Below are positions 6,166-11,088 of a stretch of DNA of 11,088 nt, in pieces. Location of the stretch: positions 1-11,088 of the forward strand of contig CANCAR010000087.1 of assembly GCA_947374125.1 (NCBI GenBank), written 5' to 3'. Made by a program: the position numbers and the translations under genes. This stretch comes from Hyphomicrobiales bacterium (GTDB taxonomy: Bacteria; Pseudomonadota; Alphaproteobacteria; Rhizobiales; Beijerinckiaceae). Below the pieces are notes generated by a model. The model was not told the origin of the DNA, ran no database searches, and worked only from the letters and a program-made list of their open reading frames with translations. Within the stretch, counting starts at the first letter, position 1; each line of letters starts with the position of its first letter.

Positions 6166-6936
6166 CTACGCCGGAATCACCCGCAGCAACATCTCAATAT
6201 CCTTTTCCCGCGACAGCCGATGGTCGCCGTCCTTGATCAGAGTCAGATTGCAATCGCTTAGCGGCAAATGCTCGACCAGTTTCATGGCGTGCGACCAAGG
6301 CACTGCGTCATCCTGCATGCCTTGCAAAATATGCACCGGAGCGTTGGGCTCAATCGGAGCGCCGAACAGCAAATGCCTGCGGCCATCCTCAATAAACGCC
6401 TTCGTGATCGGATAGGGCTCACCATAGGGCGAAGGTTGGTAAAAAACCCCCTTATCCAAAATTTCAACCTTGATCGCTTCCGGAAAGGCTTTCCACATTA
6501 ATTCTTCGGAAAAATCGACCGCAGGCGCGATGAGAACAAGCGCCGAAGGTGGTGCCAATCCAAGCCGCGCGCGTTCCCTCACCGCGAGCAAGGTAATCCA
6601 TCCCCCCATCGAGGAGCCGACAATCACGGGCCTCACATCGCCCAAGTTGGTCCATACCGCCAGCGCGTCCTCTAGCCACACCGAGAGCGTCATCTCAGAA
6701 AAATCGCCACCCGTGATGCCATGCGCCGAATAATCGAACCGAATAAACGGCCGCCCTTCCCGCTCCGCCCAAGCGTCGATCGCTTGCGCTTTGGTGGAAT
6801 CCATATCCGAGCGAAACCCGCCAAGCCACAGAATCGGCTCGCCTTTTCCGCGTCTATAGCGCATCGCCAGTCGATTATTGGTGCCCGAACGGTTTGGTAT
6901 AGAGAGCCATTGCAAAGGCGTTTCAGACGGATCCAT
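6166..6936 (-). CDS. ABHD10-like alpha/beta hydrolase (probable serine thioesterase/esterase)
   Basis: This 256-residue protein is a single-domain alpha/beta hydrolase. It shows the nucleophile elbow GSSMGG (107-112, Ser109), an oxyanion region LGGFRSDMDSTKA (38-50), an acidic residue in GMQDDAVPW (Asp209 or Asp210) and the catalytic His239 in KDGDHRLSREKD. The block FIRFDYSAHGITGGDF plus the DHR motif resembles mitochondrial ABHD10, a protein depalmitoylase and acyl-glucuronide esterase that has bacterial relatives. There is no signal peptide, so it is probably cytoplasmic. The ATG at 6936 overlaps the stop of the upstream VOC gene (TAATG), and the ribosome binding site lies inside that gene (GGAG). 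Specificity cannot be read from the sequence; acyl esters or thioesters are likely. No clear terminator follows before hicB. Confidence 0.87.
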   Translation of the reverse strand: MDPSETPLQWLSIPNRSGTNNRLAMRYRRGKGEPILWLGGFRSDMDSTKAQAIDAWAEREGRPFIRFDYSAHGITGGDFSEMTLSVWLEDALAVWTNLGDVRPVIVGSSMGGWITLLAVRERARLGLAPPSALVLIAPAVDFSEELMWKAFPEAIKVEILDKGVFYQPSPYGEPYPITKAFIEDGRRHLLFGAPIEPNAPVHILQGMQDDAVPWSHAMKLVEHLPLSDCNLTLIKDGDHRLSREKDIEMLLRVIPA

Positions 6937-7337
6937 TACTCACGCTCCCTAGCTCGTTCAATCAAATCCCATCGGTTGCCGCAACAATCTTCAAAAACAG
7001 CCACCGTGCCATATGGCTCCCGCCGCGGAGCCTCAAGAAAATGAACACCGCGCGCCGAATACTCCGCAAAATCCCGCGCAAAATCATCCGTATGAAGGAA
7101 AAAACCGACCCGACCTCCGGCTTGCCGCCCGATGGCGTGCGCTTCATCCGGATTTTTGGCCCGCGCCAATAAAAGAGCAGATCCCGATGTCCCCGGTGCC
7201 ACAACAACCCATCGCTTTCCGTCACCCAGCTCTGTGTCCTCGGCCAACGAAAAGCCAAGAGATTCAACAAAAAAGCGGATCGCGGAATCGTATTCGTCAA
7301 CAACAAGTGTAACTAAAGCGATCGAACGATTGATCAT
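6936..7337 (-). CDS. VOC-fold (glyoxalase/dioxygenase superfamily) protein
   Basis: This 133-residue protein has the paired beta-alpha-beta-beta-beta modules of the vicinal oxygen chelate fold: IALVTLVVDEYDSAIRFFVESLGFSL (6-31) and RVGFFLHTDDFARDFAEYSARGVHFLEAPRREPYGTVAVFEDCCGNRWDLIE (76-127). His82 and Glu116 or Glu127 could bind a metal. The position that is usually a histidine in the first strand (xHVTLxV) is alanine here, so the metal site is incomplete or altered and glyoxalase activity should not be assumed. The ATG at 7337 has only a weak GAG upstream. It is co-transcribed with the ABHD10-like hydrolase (overlap TAATG) and divergent from the hydroxyproline deaminase gene. It could be a ring-opening or detoxifying enzyme, or a binding protein. 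Confidence 0.85.
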   Translation of the reverse strand: MINRSIALVTLVVDEYDSAIRFFVESLGFSLAEDTELGDGKRWVVVAPGTSGSALLLARAKNPDEAHAIGRQAGGRVGFFLHTDDFARDFAEYSARGVHFLEAPRREPYGTVAVFEDCCGNRWDLIERARERE

Positions 7338-7365
7338 ATCAGCTCAAGCCTTTTTTCACCGGACT

Positions 7366-7395
7366 TTTAAACAATAACGAGCTCACCACCGGCAA
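7366..7395 (-). promoter_or_regulatory. Candidate promoter for the VOC-hydrolase pair
   Basis: On the minus strand TTGCCG (7390-7395) and TTTAAA (7366-7371) are 18 bases apart, upstream of the VOC gene. The -35 box lies in the palindrome at 7391-7405, so one regulator could act on both divergent units. Confidence 0.35.
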
Positions 7396-7405
7396 ATTAT
7401 TTGCC
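7391..7405. promoter_or_regulatory. Perfect 15-bp palindrome, candidate operator 1
   Basis: GGCAAAT-T-ATTTGCC is a perfect 7-1-7 inverted repeat. Its right arm covers five of the six bases of the candidate -35 box of the deaminase promoter (7401-7406), and its left arm covers the candidate -35 box of the divergent VOC gene. That placement suits a repressor or activator acting in both directions. A related imperfect copy lies at 10807-10822 before the LivH gene. Confidence 0.5.
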
Positions 7406-7428
7406 ACACCAAAAACTGATGCTATAGG
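7401..7428 (+). promoter_or_regulatory. Candidate sigma70 promoter of the hydroxyproline operon
   Basis: TTGCCA (7401-7406) and TATAGG (7423-7428) are separated by 16 bases and lie 34 bases before the deaminase ATG, leaving a short leader. Inverted repeats sit on both boxes, which argues for tight control, probably induction by hydroxyproline. Confidence 0.45.
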
Positions 7429-7436
7429 CGCATCAG
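7416..7436. promoter_or_regulatory. 21-bp inverted repeat over the -10 box, candidate operator 2
   Basis: CTGATGC-N7-GCATCAG is a perfect 7-7-7 inverted repeat whose spacer contains the candidate -10 box. A protein bound here would block RNA polymerase. As RNA it would form a 7-bp stem, but it lies mostly before the expected start site, so a DNA operator is more likely. Confidence 0.5.
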
Positions 7437-7461
7437 ACAAAATTACAAAAAGGGTTCAACA

Positions 7462-8370
7462 ATGTCGCACGCGAAATGGACTGGCGTTTATCCAGCGGTC
7501 ACCACGAAATTCACCACCGATGATCGTCTCGACATTACTGAGATGGAGCGTTGCTTCAAACTGCAGACCGATGCTGGCGTTGACGGCCTGATTGTGTGCG
7601 GCTCGCTCGGCGAGGCTTCTACCCTTGATCAAGCTGAGAAAATCGAAATTCTCAAAACGGCCCTTCGGGTTGCCAACGGCAAAATTCCGGTCCTTTTGAC
7701 GGTCGTCGACGGCTCGACGCGCAATGCACAAGCTCTAGCCGAAGCAGGCGCCAAGGCGGGCGCGCACGGCTTTATGGTTCTGCCCGGCATTCCTTACAAA
7801 TCTGAGCCACACGAGACGATGGCGCATTTCCGCGCCGTGGCCAAAGCGGGCCAATTGCCGGTGATGATTTACAATAACCCGGTGGCCTATGGCGTTGATC
7901 TGACTCCTGAAATGATCATGGACCTCGCTGCCGATCCGCTTTTTGCGGCGGTCAAAGAATCGTCCGACGATATTCGCCGCATCACGCGTATCTTCAATTT
8001 GATGGGTGAAAAGATCCAAGTGTTTACGGGCGTAGACAATCTCGCGCTCGAAAGCCTCGCAATGGGCGCCCACGGCTGGGTCGCAGGCCTCGTCTGCGCC
8101 TTCCCTGATGAAACGGTCGCGATCTGGAAGTTGCAACAGGCGGGCCGGATGGAAGAAGCGCTCAAAATATACCGCTGGTTCCAGCCTTTGCTCGACCTCG
8201 ACGTGTCCGCGCGCCTTGTCCAGAACATCAAGCTTGTTGAGGCACTCGTCACCGGTACCAATGATCGTTGCCGCGCACCCCGCATCGCCTTGTCGGGGAG
8301 CGAGCGCGCGCGCCTTGAAGGGATTGTGAAGAAGGCAGTGGCCGTTCGCCCTGCCCTTCCCAAGCTCTGA
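7462..8370 (+). CDS. Pyrroline-4-hydroxy-2-carboxylate deaminase (DHDPS/NAL family)
   Basis: This 302-residue protein is a class I aldolase-fold lyase of the dihydrodipicolinate synthase family. The Schiff-base lysine is Lys165 in AAVKESSDD, with the catalytic tyrosine Tyr137 in VMIYNNPVAYG and the loop CGSLGEAST (46-54). Sequence style and gene context match the hydroxyproline-pathway member, which deaminates and dehydrates pyrroline-4-hydroxy-2-carboxylate to alpha-ketoglutarate semialdehyde. A lysine-biosynthetic DapA is unlikely, given the neighbouring FAD dehydrogenase and epimerase. The ATG at 7462 follows AGGG (7451-7454) by 7 bases. It is first in the operon, with the oxidoreductase 14 bases downstream. 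The semialdehyde dehydrogenase that should use its product is not in the window. Confidence 0.87.
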   Translation: MSHAKWTGVYPAVTTKFTTDDRLDITEMERCFKLQTDAGVDGLIVCGSLGEASTLDQAEKIEILKTALRVANGKIPVLLTVVDGSTRNAQALAEAGAKAGAHGFMVLPGIPYKSEPHETMAHFRAVAKAGQLPVMIYNNPVAYGVDLTPEMIMDLAADPLFAAVKESSDDIRRITRIFNLMGEKIQVFTGVDNLALESLAMGAHGWVAGLVCAFPDETVAIWKLQQAGRMEEALKIYRWFQPLLDLDVSARLVQNIKLVEALVTGTNDRCRAPRIALSGSERARLEGIVKKAVAVRPALPKL

Positions 8371-8384
8371 TCGGTCATCCGCTT

Positions 8385-9617
8385 ATGAAAATCGCCGTCC
8401 TCGGAGCTGGCCTTGTTGGATTAGCGAGCGCGCATGCGCTGGCCGATGAAGGCCATTCCGTGGTTATCATTGATCGCGAGGGACCGGCCGCCGGTGCCTC
8501 GCGCGGCAATGCCGGATGGTTGGCGCATACCGATATCGACCCGATCGCGCATCCTAAAATGCTGCGGCAAGTGCCAAAATTCTTAACCGATCCGCTGGGC
8601 CCTTTGGCCATTCGGCGGGAATACATCTTGCCCATTTTGCCTTGGCTCGCGCGCTTGCTCATCGCCTCGCGTCCGTCCAATCTCGCTCGGTCGATTGATG
8701 CGATCATTGCCATTCAAAGCCTTGCGTTACCGGCATGGAACCAGCTTTCGACACAACTCGGCATGGAGAAAATGATCCACCGTCGGGGCGGCCTCTTCGC
8801 GTTCGAAACGCATGACGCATTTCGTGAAGCTCTGCCCCATTTTAAGCGGCAAGAAGCCGCTGGCATTCGGGTTGAATATCTCGACGCCCCGGAAGTCCGC
8901 CAAATGGAACCGGCAGTGACGAACGCCATTTCGGGAGCCGCCTTCTTCCCGGATGCCGCCCATGTATCCGATCCGCACCTTGTGACCATGGCGCTCTATG
9001 AGGCGGCCCGCGCCCGTAACATTGATTTCCTTCAAGCCCATGTCCGCGCCATTGAAGTCGGTAAAACCGTGGCCGTCCGTTTCGAAGGCCGCGACCCTAT
9101 GATGGTGGATCGTGCGGTGGTGGCCATGGGCGCTTGGTCGAAACCCATTGCCGCGAGCGTCGGCGATCACGTACCGCTCGATACCGAACGTGGCTATAAT
9201 ATCTCGTTCCCCGGCTCGACGCGGTATCTCAACCGTCCGGTCTCGTTTCAGGGTTCAGGCTTTGTCGCCACCCCTCTTGATACGGGATTGCGGCTTGGTG
9301 GAGCGGTAGAACTCGGCGGCTTGAAGCTCCCCCCGAACCATGCCCGCACCCGAGCGCTCTACACCAAGGCCGAGCGGTTTATCCAAGATTTGCCGAGCTT
9401 CGATCAGGGCCGGGTCTGGATGGGCTTTCGTCCGTCCATCCCAGACTCGCTGCCCGTTATTGGCTATTCGCAGCATTCGCGCGCAGTCGTTCACGCCTTT
9501 GGCCACGGCCATTATGGCTTGACGCAATCAGCCGCCACGGGAAAAATCGTTGCTGACCTTATTGCGGGTCGAGCACCGCCGATTGACCTTAGTCGGTTCA
9601 GCCCACAAAGATTTTAG
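8385..9617 (+). CDS. FAD-dependent D-amino-acid oxidoreductase, probable cis-4-hydroxy-D-proline dehydrogenase
   Basis: This 410-residue DAO-family flavoprotein begins directly with a Rossmann dinucleotide site, GAGLVG (7-12) and the acidic Asp30 of VVIIDRE, followed by the FAD motif GASRGNAGWL (37-46). The C-terminus has the family's GHGHYGLTQSAATGK (373-387) near the flavin. It would oxidise cis-4-hydroxy-D-proline to pyrroline-4-hydroxy-2-carboxylate, passing electrons to the respiratory chain, and so sits between the epimerase and the deaminase in the pathway. It resembles single-subunit DadA-type dehydrogenases; no separate small subunits of the heteromeric type are nearby. The start at 8385 lies 14 bases after the deaminase stop with only a weak ribosome binding site, suggesting coupled translation. 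A general D-amino-acid dehydrogenase is the alternative. Confidence 0.85.
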   Translation: MKIAVLGAGLVGLASAHALADEGHSVVIIDREGPAAGASRGNAGWLAHTDIDPIAHPKMLRQVPKFLTDPLGPLAIRREYILPILPWLARLLIASRPSNLARSIDAIIAIQSLALPAWNQLSTQLGMEKMIHRRGGLFAFETHDAFREALPHFKRQEAAGIRVEYLDAPEVRQMEPAVTNAISGAAFFPDAAHVSDPHLVTMALYEAARARNIDFLQAHVRAIEVGKTVAVRFEGRDPMMVDRAVVAMGAWSKPIAASVGDHVPLDTERGYNISFPGSTRYLNRPVSFQGSGFVATPLDTGLRLGGAVELGGLKLPPNHARTRALYTKAERFIQDLPSFDQGRVWMGFRPSIPDSLPVIGYSQHSRAVVHAFGHGHYGLTQSAATGKIVADLIAGRAPPIDLSRFSPQRF

Positions 9618-9651
9618 TGATATAAATCATAGAGTTAAAACTAAATTCGGA

Positions 9652-9664
9652 TTCTGATTCAGAA
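9652..9664. promoter_or_regulatory. 13-bp perfect palindrome between oxidoreductase and epimerase genes
   Basis: TTCTGA-T-TCAGAA is a perfect 6-1-6 palindrome in the 126-base gap before the epimerase gene. The gap is far longer than the 14 bases between the first two operon genes, so it may hold a separate promoter or control site. No good promoter boxes and no terminator were seen. Confidence 0.3.
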
Positions 9665-9743
9665 CATCAACAACTTGAATCAAAACACGAAGAAGCACTA
9701 CCCTGCGGCTTGAATCGTTCGGACACGAGAAACGGCGAAGACC

Positions 9744-10760
9744 ATGGCAACCCACACTTTTTTCTGCGTTGACGGCCATACCTGCGGCAATCCGGTGCGC
9801 CTTGTCGCAGGCGGCGGCCCACAGCTTCGGGGCGCGAATATGGTTGAAAAGCGGGCCCATTTTCTGGCCGAGTTTGATTGGATCCGCACCGGCCTGATGT
9901 TTGAGCCCCGCGGCCATGACATGATGTCGGGCGCAATCCTCTATCCACCGACACGGCCCGATTGCGACATTGCATTTCTCTTTATTGAGACATCCGGCTG
10001 CCTGCCCATGTGCGGCCATGGCACCATCGGTACCGTCACCATGGCGCTCGAACGCGGCCTCGTTTCCCCCCGCGAGCCGGGACGATTGATGATCGATACG
10101 CCAGCGGGTGTGGTTGAGGCGCGCTATGTCATGAAGGACGGTTATGTCGATAATGTCCGCATCACCAATGTTGCGTCGTTTCTTCATTCCACCAGCATTG
10201 AAGCCGATGTTGAAGGCCTCGGCACAATCACCGCCGACGTGGCCTATGGCGGAAATTTTTACGCCATCATAGAGCCGCAAGCGAATTTTCCAGGGCTTGA
10301 ACACGTCAACCCTTCCGATATTTTGCGCTGGAGCCCAAAGGTGCGCGAGGCGTTTCGGGCGAAGTATTCGTTCGTTCACCCGGAAAATCCAGCCATTAAC
10401 GGGCTGTCACATGTATTGTGGACCGGCACGCCAACACACCCCGAGGCACATGCCAAAAACGCCGTCTTCTATGGCGACAAAGCGATTGACCGTTCGCCCT
10501 GTGGCACCGGCACCTCGTCGCGCATGGCGCAATGGGCCGCTCAAGGCAAACTGAAAGCGGGCGATGATTTCATTCATGAAAGCATCATCGGCACGTTGTT
10601 CCGCGGCCGCGTCGAACGCACGACAAAGGTCGGCGAATTTGACGCCATCATTCCTTCGATTGAAGGCTGGGCGCGAATGACCGGCTATAATACAATCTTT
10701 ATCGACGACCGCGACCCGTTGGCGCATGGCTTTCAGGTAAAAGATGTGACGCGCGCCTAA
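9744..10760 (+). CDS. 4-hydroxyproline 2-epimerase (proline racemase family)
   Basis: This 338-residue protein has the two active-site loops of the proline racemase superfamily: LPMCGHGTIG with Cys90, and DRSPCGTGTSSRMA with Cys253 and Asp249. Having both cysteines points to a two-base epimerase or racemase; trans-3-hydroxyproline dehydratases of this family have threonine or serine at the second position. With the adjacent D-hydroxyproline dehydrogenase and deaminase, the expected reaction is trans-4-hydroxy-L-proline to cis-4-hydroxy-D-proline, the first pathway step. Full length for the family, no signal peptide. The ATG at 9744 is preceded only by a weak GAAG, but the family-typical HTFFCVDGHTCGNPVRLV begins immediately after it. 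A gap of 145 bases separates it from the permease. Confidence 0.92.
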   Translation: MATHTFFCVDGHTCGNPVRLVAGGGPQLRGANMVEKRAHFLAEFDWIRTGLMFEPRGHDMMSGAILYPPTRPDCDIAFLFIETSGCLPMCGHGTIGTVTMALERGLVSPREPGRLMIDTPAGVVEARYVMKDGYVDNVRITNVASFLHSTSIEADVEGLGTITADVAYGGNFYAIIEPQANFPGLEHVNPSDILRWSPKVREAFRAKYSFVHPENPAINGLSHVLWTGTPTHPEAHAKNAVFYGDKAIDRSPCGTGTSSRMAQWAAQGKLKAGDDFIHESIIGTLFRGRVERTTKVGEFDAIIPSIEGWARMTGYNTIFIDDRDPLAHGFQVKDVTRA

Positions 10761-10775
10761 TTAGCGGGCAAAGGC

Positions 10776-10789
10776 TGTAAAATTATACA
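10776..10789. promoter_or_regulatory. Dyad TGTA-N6-TACA upstream of LivH gene
   Basis: A 4-6-4 dyad with an AT-rich centre lies 15 bases after the epimerase stop. Such dyads occur as GntR-type operators, but short AT-rich dyads also arise by chance. The surrounding gap shows no confident terminator or promoter. Confidence 0.2.
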
Positions 10790-10806
10790 AAAAATTCTGG
10801 GAAACT

Positions 10807-10822
10807 GGTCAAATAGTTTGCC
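10807..10822. promoter_or_regulatory. Imperfect copy of the GGCAAATTATTTGCC palindrome
   Basis: GGTCAAATAGTTTGCC resembles the perfect palindrome at 7391-7405: allowing one inserted base in the left arm, CAAAT and TTTGCC are shared and only the two central bases differ. Its position 84 bases before the LivH start makes it a candidate second site of the same regulator. Confidence 0.4.
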
Positions 10823-10905
10823 GAAGGGCACTGGCGGACATGGGATTGTTCGGTTAGTGAATTCTAGAGCGTAGGTAAAAGCGCTATGGGGGCAGGGCAC
10901 TAGGG

Positions 10906-11088
10906 ATGAATTATTTTCTGCAACAACTCATTAACGGGGTCACCCTCGGTTCCATCTATGGCCTCATCGCGATTGGCTACACGATGGTCTATGGCATTAT
11001 TGGCATGATCAATTTTGCGCATGGCGATGTGTTTATGGTTGGCGCCTTTGTCTCATTGATCACCATCATCATTTTCGGCATCACGGGC
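10906..11088 (+). CDS. Branched-chain amino acid type ABC transporter permease (LivH family), N-terminal fragment
   Basis: The first 61 residues of an inner-membrane permease are present; the gene continues past the right edge. MNYFLQQLINGVTLGSIYGLIAIGYTMVYGIIGMINFAHGDVFMVGAF is the characteristic LivH N-terminus, with two hydrophobic membrane segments on either side of the conserved INFAHGD loop. LivH works with LivM, two ATPases and a periplasmic binding protein to import amino acids. Placed after the hydroxyproline genes in the same direction, it may belong to a hydroxyproline or related imino-acid importer, although the family serves many substrates. The ATG at 10906 has only a weak AGGG-like site close upstream; an ATG at 10885 ends at once in a stop. 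Confidence 0.92.
   Translation, partial: MNYFLQQLINGVTLGSIYGLIAIGYTMVYGIIGMINFAHGDVFMVGAFVSLITIIIFGITG

Noticed and set aside
7462..8370. Lysine-biosynthesis dihydrodipicolinate synthase or N-acetylneuraminate lyase
   Set aside because: The fold and Schiff-base lysine fit the wider family, but the operon partners are the hydroxyproline epimerase and dehydrogenase, which favours the deaminase.
9627..10379. Minus-strand open frame (250 codons) opposite the epimerase gene
   Set aside because: It is a shadow of the proline-racemase-family gene, whose catalytic motifs are intact on the plus strand; no motif was recognised in the antisense frame.
10761..10905. Rho-independent terminator or small gene after the epimerase
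   Set aside because: No GC-rich stem followed by a T-run is visible, and no open frame with a credible start was found; only weak dyads remain.

Overview
The window looks like a catabolic region of an alphaproteobacterial chromosome. That placement is inferred from the gene families (form II coxSLM, a hydroxyproline degradation set next to a branched-chain-type ABC permease, a split aconitase X, BrnTA and HicBA modules) and a moderately GC-rich base composition judged by eye; no rRNA or other phylogenetic marker is present. No tRNA, rRNA, CRISPR array or insertion sequence was seen.

Layout. (1) Positions 1-3062, minus strand: a molybdenum hydroxylase operon in the order small (Fe-S), large (Mo), medium (FAD, cut by the window edge). 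The large subunit carries AYRGAGR, the form II signature, so it is not a proven CO dehydrogenase. (2) 3063-3356: a divergent control region. (3) 3357-5014, plus strand: large and small subunits of a split aconitase X enzyme, overlapping by 10 bases, probably cis-3-hydroxy-L-proline dehydratase. (4) 5089-6088: two toxin-antitoxin modules facing each other, brnTA (plus) and hicBA (minus). The hicA toxin is broken by one in-frame TAA, and the brnT toxin lacks a normal start codon in front of its conserved N-terminus. (5) 6166-7337, minus strand: an ABHD10-like alpha/beta hydrolase and a VOC-fold protein, translationally coupled. (6) 7338-7461: a second divergent control region with two perfect inverted repeats lying on the predicted promoter elements. 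(7) 7462-10760, plus strand: a deaminase of the DHDPS family, an FAD-dependent D-amino-acid oxidoreductase and a proline-racemase-family epimerase. (8) 10906 to the end: the start of a LivH-type ABC permease.

How the genes fit together. Block 7 encodes three consecutive steps of trans-4-hydroxy-L-proline degradation in reverse map order: epimerisation to cis-4-hydroxy-D-proline, oxidation to pyrroline-4-hydroxy-2-carboxylate, and deaminating dehydration to alpha-ketoglutarate semialdehyde. The permease is a candidate part of the uptake system. Aconitase X would add use of cis-3-hydroxy-L-proline. Two expected genes are absent from the window: the semialdehyde dehydrogenase and a pyrroline-2-carboxylate reductase. 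The region therefore reads as a hydroxyproline-use locus with a toxin-antitoxin insertion between its two halves. The role of the form II molybdenum hydroxylase and of the ABHD10/VOC pair in it is open.
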